Source of the DNA: Brasenia schreberi
Taxonomy: Eukaryota > Streptophyta > Magnoliopsida > Nymphaeales > Cabombaceae
NCBI GenBank assembly: GCA_036023115.1
Contig: JAYKKT010000061.1
Coordinates: 18,141,501-18,205,500, forward strand
Length of the DNA: 64,000 nucleotides
Reading direction: 5' to 3'
Both the position numbers and the translations under genes were made by a program. Of the stretch, positions 45,489 through 57,300 are shown piece by piece; position 1 is the stretch's first letter, and every line of letters begins with the position of its first letter. Below the pieces are notes generated by a model. The model did not search any database, was not told the DNA's origin, and was given only the letters and a program-made list of their open reading frames with translations.

Positions 45489-48365
45489 ATGGATTATGAA
45501 ACAGACAGTGACGATGAAATACCAAACTTCCATCGGTATGATGGCATGGGAGACCCTAGGTCTCACTTGCAACTTTTCTTGCATCGAGCCCATAAGAAGA
45601 AAAAGGACTTGATGAAATGGGTGTATTGGTTCCCTTTATCCCTTAAAGGTACAACTGCCAAATGGTTGGCTTCCTACGATTTAAGCCAGTTCGCTACTTT
45701 TGAAGAGTTAGCGAACTGCTTCATGCAAAGATTTGCACACAACGTAGAAGTCACGCCGACTCTGAACACCTTAAGGGATACGAAGCAAGGCATGAATGAA
45801 GACGTACATGCCTTCATTATTCGATGGAGGTCACTTTTGGGCCAAGTGCGAGAGCCCATATTCGAAGGATACGCAGTCATGCTCATCCTGGATAACTTTA
45901 AAAGCAAGTTAAAGACCCTTCTCTCGCTCCATGAGATCTCAACTTTCCATAAGTTGATCAAAAAAGCATCCCTTTTCGAAACAAACTTGAAAAAGGGGAT
46001 ATACGATCACTTGTGGAAAGGAAGTGCCGTTTCTAAAACCCGCTTGGAAAAGCCCATCACTTATGGGCTACCCACGATGGACAAAGGGGCAAAGCCCCAT
46101 AAAATCGCCAATGTCCGAGTGGATCCAGGCGTGGCGGGAACTTCCAAAAATTTTGAAAAACTAGAAAACAAAAGGGAGCGAACCTTTCAAAAACCGATTG
46201 AAAAACAGGAGTACACACCGCTGGGGCAACCTGTGTCGGAGGTCCTAGACCTCCTACTTGCCCAAGGCATGATAGAACTTCCCGAAATCCCCGAAGGAGT
46301 CACTTCCAAAGGGGGATATTTAAATCAATTTTGCAAGTATCACCGGCTCAAAGGCCATGATACCAAACGTTGTTTCTCCCTTTTGAATAAAATCAAGAAC
46401 TTGATAGCGGAGGGCCGGCTCCAGGTCAATACGGAACCTGAGCCACCTCAAGCAATCTTCCAAGAACCCTTTCCCAAGCACGCCAGTAGCAGTGGGAAAG
46501 GAAAGGAGGTATGTACCCTCACCTTAGAGGATGCGTATCCCACATTTGATGAAATGCCTGATGAAGGCATATTACAAAACCATTTCCAAAACCACATTTT
46601 GGCAAACAATTTTGAAAACCAAGTGTGGAAGATGCACTTCGATGGAGCACGAAACCAACGAGAGGTTGGTGCTGGGGTCATCCTCATCTCCCTTGAAAAG
46701 GGCGAGATTCCCATAGCAGTCCGCCTAGATTTCGAATGTTCCAACAATGTAGCTGAGTATGAAGCACTCATACAAGGCTTAAGAATTTCGAAAACTCTAG
46801 GGGCATCATGCATCGAGGTCTTTGGAGATTCGCTCCTTGTCATAAACCAGGCTTTGAAAATTTGGCAAGTACGTAATGAAAAACTACTTCCATATCACGA
46901 GTTGGCCACTCGATTGGTTAAGTCATTCCAATCGTGTAAACTCACACATGTGGGAAGGGAGGACAATGGCATCGCCGATGCCCTCTCCTTCTTGGGTTCA
47001 ACCCTAAAGGTGGATCCCATTTCAGGGACCCGGTCTTTAGAAATATGGCATGCGCCCAACCCATCCACACACGACTTGGATATTTGCCAAAATAACCCAG
47101 ACTCTATTGAAAAACCTTGGTTTTATGACATAAAACAATTTTTAGAAAATGGGGGATTCGCCGAGGATGCCACATCCAAAGATAAGGCATTCATCCGTAA
47201 GATTTCGACCCGATACACCATTCTGGGTGGGGTTCTATACAAAAAGAGTTTTACCAGCATTCTGCTTAGGTGTATCGATCTAGAGGAGGCTAGGATAGTG
47301 ATGCATGAGTTCCACGATGGAGAATGTGGAGGCCATGTTAATGCCAACATGATGGCAATGAAAATACTTAGAAGGGGCTATTTTTGGTCCACCCTAAAAA
47401 AGGATTGTCACGATCATGTTAGAAAGTGTCATCCATGTCAAGTGCATGGGCACGCCATTCATATCCCTTCATCTGCATTGCATTCCGTGGTCAGCCCCTG
47501 GCCATTTACCATGTGGGCCTTTGACATCATAGGCCCCATATTTCCAAAAGCCTCGAATGGGCATCAATTCATTTTAGTAGCCATGGAATATTTCTCCAAG
47601 TGGGTGGAAGCCATTTCCCTAACCAACGTGCTGGGGCAACATGTGGTGGCTTTCATTAGGAGGAATATCCTGGCTCGATTTGGGGTTCCACGAGACCTTG
47701 TGTCTAATAATGGCACCCCATTTAAGAACGAGCGGATGGTTAAGTTGTGCAACATGTATGGCATAACTCACCACTTCTCTTCGCCCTACTACCCTCAAGG
47801 CAATAGCCAAGCCGAAGCCACAAACAAGACTCTCATTAGTATAATTGAGAAAACCTTAGAGAAGGGTAGGACATGGCACGAGAAGCTAGATGAAGCCTTA
47901 TGGGCTTATAGGACTTCCATCCGGACTCCCACGAATGCCACACCATTCGAATTGGTCTATGGCACAAACGCCATTCTTCCCATTCATACTCAACTGCATT
48001 CATTCCATACATCCATAGCACTCGACCTCCCCCTAGAGACGCTTCAGCATGCTAGGATGGCCGAACTAGATTTGCTAGATGAGAGGCGACTCCTTGCCAT
48101 AGATCATGCTCGTGCATACCGGCAAAGGATAGCCCGACACTATGGCAAACACATAAGACCTCACCACTTTGAAGTGGGGGATCTAGTCTTGAAAATCATC
48201 CACTATCGTGGCCCACATCCACTTGGAAAGTGGCGCCCCAAGTGGGATGGACCCTATGTTGTACGTGCATCCACCACGAACAATTCGTATTGGTTGATCG
48301 ATGTAGAAGGTAAGAATTTAGCAGATCCTATCAATATCCAATACTTGAAGAAGTATTATGTGTAG
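45489..48365 (+). CDS. E3 gag-aRNH-integrase fusion frame, 958 residues
   Basis: One uninterrupted frame begins MDYETDSDDEIPNF. It encodes the gag domain and zinc-knuckle-like motif to about residue 344. It passes directly from KGKEVCTLT to LEDAYPTFDEMPDEG, skipping protease, RT and the gypsy RNase H. The breakpoints share CCTT (46522-46525). aRNH follows from about residue 382 (MHFDGA, AEYEAL, FGDSLL). A complete integrase follows, with HHCC finger, MWAFDIIG, the second core Asp changed in context (SNNGTP instead of SDNGTP), and C-terminal GPYVVRA, ending YYV. The first 120 or so residues of gag are in a different frame, so the natural product is unclear. It cannot reverse transcribe by itself. 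Confidence 0.85.
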   Translation: MDYETDSDDEIPNFHRYDGMGDPRSHLQLFLHRAHKKKKDLMKWVYWFPLSLKGTTAKWLASYDLSQFATFEELANCFMQRFAHNVEVTPTLNTLRDTKQGMNEDVHAFIIRWRSLLGQVREPIFEGYAVMLILDNFKSKLKTLLSLHEISTFHKLIKKASLFETNLKKGIYDHLWKGSAVSKTRLEKPITYGLPTMDKGAKPHKIANVRVDPGVAGTSKNFEKLENKRERTFQKPIEKQEYTPLGQPVSEVLDLLLAQGMIELPEIPEGVTSKGGYLNQFCKYHRLKGHDTKRCFSLLNKIKNLIAEGRLQVNTEPEPPQAIFQEPFPKHASSSGKGKEVCTLTLEDAYPTFDEMPDEGILQNHFQNHILANNFENQVWKMHFDGARNQREVGAGVILISLEKGEIPIAVRLDFECSNNVAEYEALIQGLRISKTLGASCIEVFGDSLLVINQALKIWQVRNEKLLPYHELATRLVKSFQSCKLTHVGREDNGIADALSFLGSTLKVDPISGTRSLEIWHAPNPSTHDLDICQNNPDSIEKPWFYDIKQFLENGGFAEDATSKDKAFIRKISTRYTILGGVLYKKSFTSILLRCIDLEEARIVMHEFHDGECGGHVNANMMAMKILRRGYFWSTLKKDCHDHVRKCHPCQVHGHAIHIPSSALHSVVSPWPFTMWAFDIIGPIFPKASNGHQFILVAMEYFSKWVEAISLTNVLGQHVVAFIRRNILARFGVPRDLVSNNGTPFKNERMVKLCNMYGITHHFSSPYYPQGNSQAEATNKTLISIIEKTLEKGRTWHEKLDEALWAYRTSIRTPTNATPFELVYGTNAILPIHTQLHSFHTSIALDLPLETLQHARMAELDLLDERRLLAIDHARAYRQRIARHYGKHIRPHHFEVGDLVLKIIHYRGPHPLGKWRPKWDGPYVVRASTTNNSYWLIDVEGKNLADPINIQYLKKYYV

Positions 48366-49537
48366 GAGTTGTAGTAAATTCCCCATTTTCGAAAATTTTA
48401 GGGATAGCTACCCTGAGACCTGAAAATAAGGTACAAATACAAAATCGTGTGACCCTGAGTGAGAGAATTCGCACTTGTGAAAGAGTGTAGTCTTCAAAAT
48501 CGTGGTTACATTTCAAAATCCTTCTTCTTACAAAGAAAGGCCTAGTTCAACATAGCAAGATACTTGCAAGTAGTACGTGCTATTTCTAAATAGGTTGATC
48601 TGGAATGAATCGAGTGTGAGCTTGGGATAAGTCCTCCCCTCTTCTCTTCTCCTTCCAAAAGGAAAACAAAGGCCCAAACGAAGGGAATTTCCCATTCAAA
48701 GTATCTTTCCAAAAGAAAGAAACCCGAATTCAAAAGGAAAAATTGATTCTCTTATGAAAAAGAGGGATTAAAGAAAAAATACTCCCAAAGGGAGACCCTC
48801 TATGAAAAAAAGGAAAAAGAGGCCAAAAAGCTCAAAAAGAGCAGTTTTCCGCCTTCTATGACTTAAACCACGGGACGCTTCAGAAGGGACCGTGGTATCT
48901 CTTTCCCATCCCTGGCTTATCCCAAGCTAAAGCATGGTTCATTTCGAAGAATCCTAAAGTAAAAATATGATTTACTTACTTGAATTTCATCTTGTTTGAG
49001 AATTCAATGTTTCGTGTAAGGCGTAGGAATTTGAAATATGCCTTGTTTTCTTATAAAACCTCCGCTAGATAAGCGAGTGTTAAGACTCAAACATGGGCAA
49101 ACACGAAGAGCTCGAGATCCTTAGGATCGAGACTCAAGACAGTTGTCCCTTTTGTAAATAGTTTTGTAAATAGATTTTGAAAAATCGAACATCGAACAGC
49201 ATAGGATTTGCTCACTTGGAGCAGTTGGCCTTGTAAGTCTCGAAAGTTCGACCATATCTGGTCTCTAGGAGGTCGCCACCCTTGGCACCACACCCATGTC
49301 GTGCATCTGCATTCCACGCATGGCACTTGCATAAACATGATCCTATTTTAGGACCAGAAACCTTTTGTATATCGCTTTGGCTTGATATCTCCTCCTACCA
49401 GGGTTTTAAAAGTGAGATTTTTCTAAAGATTGGGACGATCCCATATTTTCGTGGTTAGATCTAGGGACACATTGAAAGGGGTGTTTGTCATCTTTGCCCT
49501 TATCCAAATCGATTTGGACAAGGCCAAAGAGGGCATC
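48366..49537 (+). other. E3 3' untranslated region
   Basis: No supported sense gene. The conserved stems are at 48782-48794 and 48867-48896, and the region ends with purine-rich AAAGAGGGCATC before the LTR. An antisense frame, 48542-48733, has counterparts in M1, E2 and M4. Confidence 0.78.
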
Positions 49538-52500
49538 TGTAAACACCCCAAAATCCCACGAACTTCTCAAATCAACTTGGTTTTGTAAAAAGCAGCCCCA
49601 AAGGGCCATTTTTGAGTCTGGAAACCCAGGAGCCTTCCAGGCAACCCTGTACATATGTTTTAAACTTTATATGTTTTAAATATGTATAATATGTTTTAAA
49701 AACTGTTAAAATATGTTTTGAAACCCCACAAAAGCAAGCTTGGCTTGATCAAAGGAGGACCAGAAGAGCTAAAAAGAGCCCAGAACCGGAGCACAAGTCG
49801 AGTCCGGCACAACAACTCTCGTATTGAATCCACCCCCAGGATCTCGAACATCCAAGACCCGGTTATAATCAGAAATCATATGAAGTCATCTCCGAAAGGC
49901 AAAAACAGAAGCGGACGATCATGTTGGCGAAGACCCAACGCAGACGGAGTACTGATGCTGTCAGACCCCGCACAAACCGTTCGTTTCGAACACAGTCAGA
50001 ATTCAATTTGGATTGGATCTGGACCATATATATCCAGATCCCAATCCAAACCTATATGTGGATTTGGATTTGGATTTGGATCCAGAGATCCAATCCAATA
50101 TCCACATCCATGGCCCACATCACTTTCTCATAAATGGAGGTGGGGACCACTTGAAATACACGTGGGATTAAGGGCATGAGAGAGAGTGGGGGAGGATAAG
50201 ATTTGAGGGTTAATTGTAATTAAGCTTGACTTGTGTGTCAAGTTTGGGGTTAATCATGTGGGTTAGCCTAATTAGCATGGGTTTAAGCTTGTATTAGCCA
50301 AAACCTAACCTAGGGTTGCACCAACATGATGCAACAAGGTCTATGGGTTATGCAAAGGGAGCTCCCTAACCCAATCCTAATAAAAAACTCCTAATCCTAG
50401 CCTTTTACCCTAATCCCGGCCTAATCCAACCTAATCACCTAACCCACTTCCCTAATCCTCCCCTAAACCTAGCTTAATTCCCTTAAACCTAACCTAATCC
50501 TAGCCTAATCACCTAACCCACCTCACTAAACCTCACCCCAAAACCAACCCACCTAGCTAAGCCCTAAACCCCTAAACCACCCCACCTAAACCTAGCACAC
50601 CATATCCCTAAAACCCCTTTAATCAAAATATCTGGCCCCTCCTCAAAACCAGCCCACCTTATCACCACACCACTACCACCTAAACCACCTTACCACCCTC
50701 CAAATACCAGCCCCAACCGCCATCTCCAAACCTATATAAACCCCCCCCTAGTGGGCGGGTTTTGAATCTCTTACCACCTTGGGCCAGCCGACCTTGGCCA
50801 ATCTCCTTCCAGCCGAGCCTTCCACCTTGCTCCACCTGCACCACTTCCATCCGGCCAAGCTCCACCTCGCGCCACCGCTGCCTCCCAGCCTGCTCCACTC
50901 CATGTCGCCACCACCTCCCGGCTGAACTCCATCTTCCTTCATCACCCGGCTGCCCTTCTTCCACCCGCCAACTCCTTCACCATTCGGTTAGTACCTCAAC
51001 CTAACTCTATCTCCTCTTCACTCCCTCTCCACTCTCACACCACCCATACCACCACTACATCACAGCCACCTGCCACCCTTACCCATTTGGCCAGACCTCA
51101 ACCTTTACATCACCCGCCTTGAACCATTTCCCCTAGTGATACCCGGCCACCCCACTTGGCTCCCTAAGACCTGCCCATACCACTTTCCACCAGCCCTTAG
51201 CTCCACCTTCCACAACACCCTAGCTAGCTCCCTTCCCATCCTTGATATCCCCCTAACTACCCTAGCAGCCGGCCACCACTAAAACTCCCCTTAGTCGGCC
51301 AGTCATAGCCGATTGCACCCAACCTATTCGGCCAGCTACACCTTCTTCCTTAGTTTTTCCTTAGGCATTCCCTTTAGGCTCCCCTTTAGCGCCACCTTCG
51401 ATAGAGCCTTCCCTCCCTTAGTGACCTTCCTTAGTCACCTTAGCCCAAAGCACCAAGGCAGCACACTCCTAGCAGCCGGCTAGCTTCAAGGCGCCCTTCC
51501 CGCGCACCCAAGTCACCCGACCAGCATCTCCCCTTGCCGTTCCATTCCGAGGAGCTCCCTCTTGCAGCCCAAGGCGAAGCCAAGCCTACGCTCAAGCTAG
51601 TCACCTCCGGACCAACTATAAGTAAGTGCCTAACTCGGTCCTTAGTTGTAGACTAGCTTAAATTAAATTAAATTTGATACAGGGTTGTAATAACGGAGCA
51701 TTGTCTCCCCCCGCTTGTAATAACATGGCTTGGCACATCCACACACACGTGCACTTGAGCCTACCTCACTCTTAGTTGTGCACGATTTTGAACACACATG
51801 GGCCTAATTAGCCCTTTATATATGAGTTTATGTATATACTTTAAGTAGCGTAGTGTTTTGCTTGAGTTGCGTGTGTTGTCTTTCAATTCTCGCACTCACA
51901 CACATTGAGCCTCCGCTCTTATTTGCAAGACCCAAGTAAGGGTCGTGTGATACTATCCTTGGGTTTAATTTCATGTTGTGTGCGTAGTACTTCAATTCAA
52001 GCACTCACACACATTGGGCTTTCGCTCTTATTCCCAAGACCTTAGTTAAGGCCATATTGCAATTTATATTTGGGTTTAATTTCATGTTGTGTGCGTAGTA
52101 CTTCAATTCAAGCACTCACACACATTGAGCTTTCGCTCTTATTCCCAAGACCTTAGTTATGGCCATATTGCAATTTATATTTGGGTTTCATTTGAAGTCG
52201 TGTGTGTTGTCTTTACATTTTCAGATGCACCCACATTGAGCCTTCGCTCTTATTTGTAAGACCCAAGTAAGGGCTCATATCTACTATATATGTATTTCCC
52301 TTTTGGCTATGTCTTTTCAATTTGGGTTTTAAGGTTCAGCAGTGTGCATAGTCTTTCAATATATACATGGCACACACTTGCACAATTGAGCCTTTCCGCT
52401 CTTAAGATATAGCCATATTTCCCTTTTGCAATTTCCCTTCGGCATTGTCTTTTAAATTCAGGTTTTCCCTTTGGAGTAGCATGAGTTTGCATTGCATATA

Positions 52501-52961
52501 CGCCATACCACGAGTTAGGATGCATATTGCATCAAAGCAAACCCCATACTCCTGCTCAAAATTGCCACATCTTAGTGGAGTGTTCACAACACACATCTAG
52601 GTGGCCCCAAAAAGGGATAAAAAGAAAGACTTAGGCACGTGCAAATCCATGTGATCTAAAATCTGAAACCATACCAAAAAGACCCGAATCAAACACCTCA
52701 AACCACTTTCATAAGTTCTTACACTCCAAAACTCGATTTTAAAAGCATACAGACTGACCCTTGCGCATCGGTGCAAGAAGGTCTGCGACGACAAGAGCTT
52801 GCTTGCTCATAGTCGCCACGTTAGAAGTCAGGTTTTACAATATATCTTCGCTAGCTTAAGTAAGCTAGCTGGCACGCCCTGTTTGTTTAAATAGGACTTA
52901 GGCACACGAAAGGTTCGCTCCAGGCCTAAGAACCAAGAAGCGGAAATTTTCTGCGTCTACA
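49538..52961 (+). repeat. E3 3' LTR (3,424 bp)
   Basis: It runs from TGTAAACACC to TCTACA with TATATAAA (50733-50740), GTAAGT (51622-51627), four main tandem units (about 51870-52290) and the inverted repeat (52850-52869). The segment between CCTAGCAGCCGGC at 51261-51273 and 51468-51480 is present here and absent from the 5' LTR. Confidence 0.92.
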
Positions 52962-54509
52962 CACGCCAAAGGGGAATCTATGGAATCTGGTCCTAAACGG
53001 GATCATGTTATGCCAGTGTTCATGCATGGATATGCACATGCATGTCATGGATGAGACGCCAAGAATCGAGACCTCCCAGAGACCAGATAGTATGGTCGAA
53101 CTCTTGAGACTTACGAAGGCCTACTGCTCCAAGTGAGCAGACCCTATGTTGCTCGATGTTCGATTTTTCAAAATCTATTTACAAGAGGGAAAACCGCTTT
53201 AAGCCTCAATCCTAAGGATCTCGAGCTTTTCGTGTTTGCCTTTGCTTGAATCTTGGCACTCTCTAATCTAGCGGAGGTTTTATAAGAAAACAAGCTATAT
53301 TTCAAAATTCCTACGCCTTACTCGAAACATCGAATTCTCAAACAAAATGAAATTCAAGTAAGTAAATCCTATTTTTACTTTAGGATTCCTCGAAATGAAC
53401 CATGTTTTACTTGGGATAAGCCAGGGATGGGAAAGAGATACCACGGTCCCATCTGAAGTGTCCCGTGGTTTGAGGCATAGAAGGCGGAAAACTGCTCTTT
53501 TTGAGCTTTTTGGACCTTTTTCCTTTTTTTCATAGAGGGTCTCCCTTTGGGAGTATTTTTTCTTTAATCCCTCTTTTCCATAAAAGAATCGAATTTTTTC
53601 TTTTTTGATTCATGTTTCTTTCTTTGGGAAAGAGATCTTTGGTGGGGATTTCCCTTTGTTTTGGCCACATTTTCCTTTTAGAAAGAGAAGAGAAGAGGGG
53701 AGGACTTATCCCAAGGTCATACTCGATCCATTCCAGATTAGCCTATTTAGAAATAGCACATACTACTTGCAAGTACCTTGCTATATTGAACTAGGCCTTT
53801 CTTTGTAAGAGGAAGGATTTTGAAATGTAACCTCGTGTTTGGAAAACTCCACTCTTTTACAAGTGCGAATTCTCTCGCTCTGGTCTACACAATTTGCCTT
53901 TAAACCTTACTTTCGAAGTTTCAAAGCAACTATCCCTAAGGATTTTCAAAAACGGGAATTTAACCCAAACCCTATACATAATACTTCTTTAAGTATTGAA
54001 TATTGATAGGATCTGGTAAATTCCTACCTTCTACATCGATCAACCAATATGAGTTGTTCGTGGTGGTTGCACGCACAACATAGGGTCCATCCCATTTGGG
54101 GCGCCACTTTCCAAGTGGATGTGGGCCACGATAGTGGATGATTTTCAAAACCAGATCTCCTACTTCAAAGTGGCGAGGTCTCATATGTTTGTCATAATGT
54201 CAGGCTATCCTTTGCCAGTATGCGTGAGCATGATCCATAGCAAGGAGTCGCCTTTCATCTAACAAATCTAGTTCGGCCATCCTAGCATGCTGAAGCGTCT
54301 CTAGGGGGAGGTCGAGTGCAATGGATGTATGGAATGAATGCAATTGTGTATGAATGGGAAGAATGGCGTTTGTGCCATAGACCAGCTCAAATGGTGTGGC
54401 ATTCATGGGAGTCTGGATGGAAGTCCTATAAGCCCATAAGGCTTCATCCAGCTTCTCGTGCCACGTCCTACCCTTCTCTAAAGTCTTCTCAATTATGCTA
54501 ATGAGAGTC
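52962..54509 (-). mobile_element. M4, internal part: 3' UTR and integrase C-terminus
   Basis: Reverse-strand sequence matches the M1 3' UTR from about its base 291 onward and then integrase, until E4 interrupts at 54509/54510. The first 150 or so bases of the 3' UTR next to the LTR are absent. The conserved stems are at 53440-53469 and 53541-53553. No gene is supported in 52962-53971. Confidence 0.85.
53972..54509 (-). pseudogene. M4 integrase C-terminal fragment
   Basis: The reverse strand encodes the end of the integrase core (YRTSIQ, NATPFELVYGTNAI) and the C-terminal GPYVVRATT segment, ending IQYLKKYYV. A CGA to TGA change at 54197-54199 splits it. The N-terminal side is cut by E4, and the rest should lie to the right of the window. 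Confidence 0.86.
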
Positions 54510-55737
54510 TGTAAACACCCCGAAATCCCACGAATTCCTTAAACGAATCTGGTTTTATACAAACAGCCCCAAAGGGCCATTTTGAGTTTGGAAACCCAGG
54601 AGCCTTCCAAACCAACCCTGTATATATGTTTTAAACTTTATCTTTCAAAAAAACATATGATATAGCTTTTGAAAACCCTTTTAAAACATGTTTTGAAACC
54701 CCGAAGTGGCTTGGCTCGATCAAGACAGGACCAGGAGAGCCAAGAAGAGCCCGGAACCGGAGCACCTGTCGAGCCCGGCACAGCATCTCTTGCATCTCAT
54801 TCACATCCCAGGATCTCGAACGTCCAAGACCCTGTTCTTACCAAAATATCATTTGAAGTCATCTCCGGAAGGCAGAAACGGAGGCGGGCGACCATGTTGG
54901 CGAAGACCCAACGCAGACGGAGCACTGATGCTGTCAGGCCCCGCACGAATCGTCCGTCTCGAACCCGGCCCGAAGGAGTCAGAGTTCAGTTTGGATTGGA
55001 TCTGGACCATATATATCCAGATTCCAATCCAAACCCATATGTGGATTTGGATTTGGATTTGGACCCAGAAATCCAATCCAATATCCATATCCATGGCCCA
55101 CATCACCTTCTCATAAATGGAGGTGGGGCCCACTTGAAATTCACGTGGGATATTGGGCATGAGAGAGAGTGGGGGTGATAAATATCAAGAGTGTTGTATT
55201 AAGCTTGACTTGTGTGTCAAGTTTGGGTTTAATCTTGTGGTTTAGCCTAATTGAGTGGGTTTAAGCTTGTAATTAGCTAAAACCTAACCTAGGGCTGCAC
55301 CAACATGGGGTGATCAAGGTTTATGGGCCATGCTAAGGGAGCTCCATCACCTAAACCTAGCCAAAAATGCCTAAACCTAGCCTAAACCCCTAATCCACCC
55401 CTAATCTGAACCTAATCACCTAACCCACTTCCCTAATCCCGGCCTAATCCCAACCTAATCACCTAACCCACTCCCCTAATCCTTCCCTAAACCTAGATTA
55501 ATTTCCCTAATCCTAGCCTAAACCTAGCCTAAACCACCTAACCTAGCTCACTAAACCTCACCCTAAAACCCAACCACCTAACCTAGCCCTAAACCACCCT
55601 TAGCCCACGATTTTCCCAAACACCTAGTTTTAAAATATCTGGCCCAATCCCATCCAGCCCACCTTATCTATATACTACCCTACCTAAACCACCTAACCAC
55701 TACCCACAACCCAGCCCTAACCGACCTACCCATCCCC

Positions 55738-55745
55738 TATTTAAA
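55738..55745 (+). promoter_or_regulatory. TATA-like box of the E4 LTR
   Basis: TATTTAAA before a run of eight C. The equivalent octamer in E3 is TATATAAA. Confidence 0.6.
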
Positions 55746-56449
55746 CCCCCCCCATTGTGGGCGGGTTTTCCAGGTGGGAACCACTTTCCACTCTCAGCCG
55801 GGCCCTCTTCCTCTCCCATCTCTCACCCGTCTTCCCAGCAGCTCCAGCCCCACCAGCCGCCACCTGCTCCGCCACTCTCCCTCTTCCATCCACCATCACT
55901 GCCCCACCAGCCGGACGCCACCACCTCACTCAGCCGGGCCCTCTCCTTCTCCCATCTTCCACCAGCCGACAGCCACCTTTGCTGCCACTTCTTCCCATTC
56001 GGTAAGTCCCCCTAACTCCCTCAAAACCACTCTCTACCACCTCTCCACTCTTAGCCACCCATCTTCCCCTTAGCTCAGCCTCTTTGCCGCCACCACCTAA
56101 GCCTAGCCGAACCTAGGATAACCCAAGTGGCTGGCCACTACTCAGCCACCACCTCCCATTCGGCCGACCTCCCCCTAGGCGTCCTCTTTGGCCTTCCCAC
56201 TAGCTCACCTTTTAGGTCCAGTTTCCCTAAGTCCCTAACTTACCTAGTGACCCTAAGACCCACTTAGTCAGCCACTCTAAACTCCCTACTTGGAGGCGCC
56301 GCCCACTTGCCACCGACCCCCTTCGAGGCGTCCATCCCGCGCCCATTTGCAGCCGGCCAGCACTCTTGGTCACGTACCTTCGCGGAGCTCCCGTTTGCAG
56401 CCCAAAGCCAAGGCCACGCTCAAGCAAGACCTCTACGGACCAGCTACTT

Positions 56450-56455
56450 GTAAGT
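56450..56455 (+). promoter_or_regulatory. Candidate splice donor GTAAGT in the E4 LTR
   Basis: CTACTT precedes GTAAGT. With the acceptor at 57928-57929 it would define an intron of about 1,480 bases containing the tandem units, inverted repeat, LTR end and PBS. Confidence 0.45.
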
Positions 56456-56687
56456 TTCTAAACTCGGTCTTTGATCATACACTTGCTTGAAATTCAATTT
56501 GATACGGGGTTGTAATAACGGAGCATAGTCTCCCCCCGCTTGTAATAACGTGGCTTGGCACAACCACACACGTGCACTCTCTTAGTCGTGCACAATTTCA
56601 AACACACACGGGCCTAATCAGCCCCTAATATATAAGTGTACGTATATATTTCATTTCCGAAGGGTTTTGTTTAAGTTGGGTGTGTTG

Positions 56688-57200
56688 TCTTTCAATTTAA
56701 ACACTCTCACACACATTGAGCTTTCGCTCTTATTTGAAAGACCCAAGTAAGGGCCGACCTATACTATTTGGGTTTCATTTCATGTCGTGTGAGTAAGTCT
56801 TTCAATTTAAACACTCTCACACACATTGAGCTTTCGCTCTTATTTGAAAGACCCAAGTAAGGGCCGACCTATACTATTTGGGTTTCATTTCTTGTCGTGT
56901 GAGTAGTCTTTCAATTCAAGCACTTTCACACACATTGAGCCTTCGCTCTTACTCCCAAGACCTTAGTAAAGGCCTTATTGCAGTTATATTTGGGTTTCAT
57001 TTATGTCGTGTGCGTAGTACTTCAATTCTACACTCACACACATTGAGCTTTCGCTCTTACTCCCAAGACCTTAGTCAAGGCATACTGCAATTTATATTTG
57101 GGTTTCATTTCATGTCGTGTGTGTAAGTCTTTCAATTCAAGCACGCACACACATTGAGCCTTCGCTCTTATTTACAAGACCCAAGTAAGGGCTCATATAC
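56688..57200 (+). repeat. Five ~110-bp tandem units in the E4 LTR
   Basis: TTCAATT recurs at 56691, 56801, 56910, 57021 and 57131. Each unit contains CATTGAGC, GCTCTTA and AAGACC..AAGTAAGG segments that can form small stems. Confidence 0.85.
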
Positions 57201-57216
57201 ATAAGATATATACATA

Positions 57217-57300
57217 TTTCCCTTCTGTTATTTCCCTTCTGTTATTTCCCTTCTGTTATTTCCCTTCGGTTATTTCCCTTCTGTTATTTCCCTTCAGCAT
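57217..57300 (+). repeat. Six 14-bp tandem units
   Basis: TTTCCCTTCTGTTA repeats six times with one or a few changes in units 4 and 6. Other LTRs have shorter versions of this pyrimidine-rich stretch. Confidence 0.85.

Larger units (their letters stand above)
41824..52961 (+). mobile_element. E3: forward element with large internal deletion
   Basis: The order is 5' LTR, PBS, gag, aRNH-integrase, 3' UTR and 3' LTR; protease, RT and the first RNase H are missing. The flanks do not form a target duplication (GGTGT before, CACGC after). The left flank is M4 LTR and the right flank is M4 3' UTR, so M4 sequence is also missing. Confidence 0.9.
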
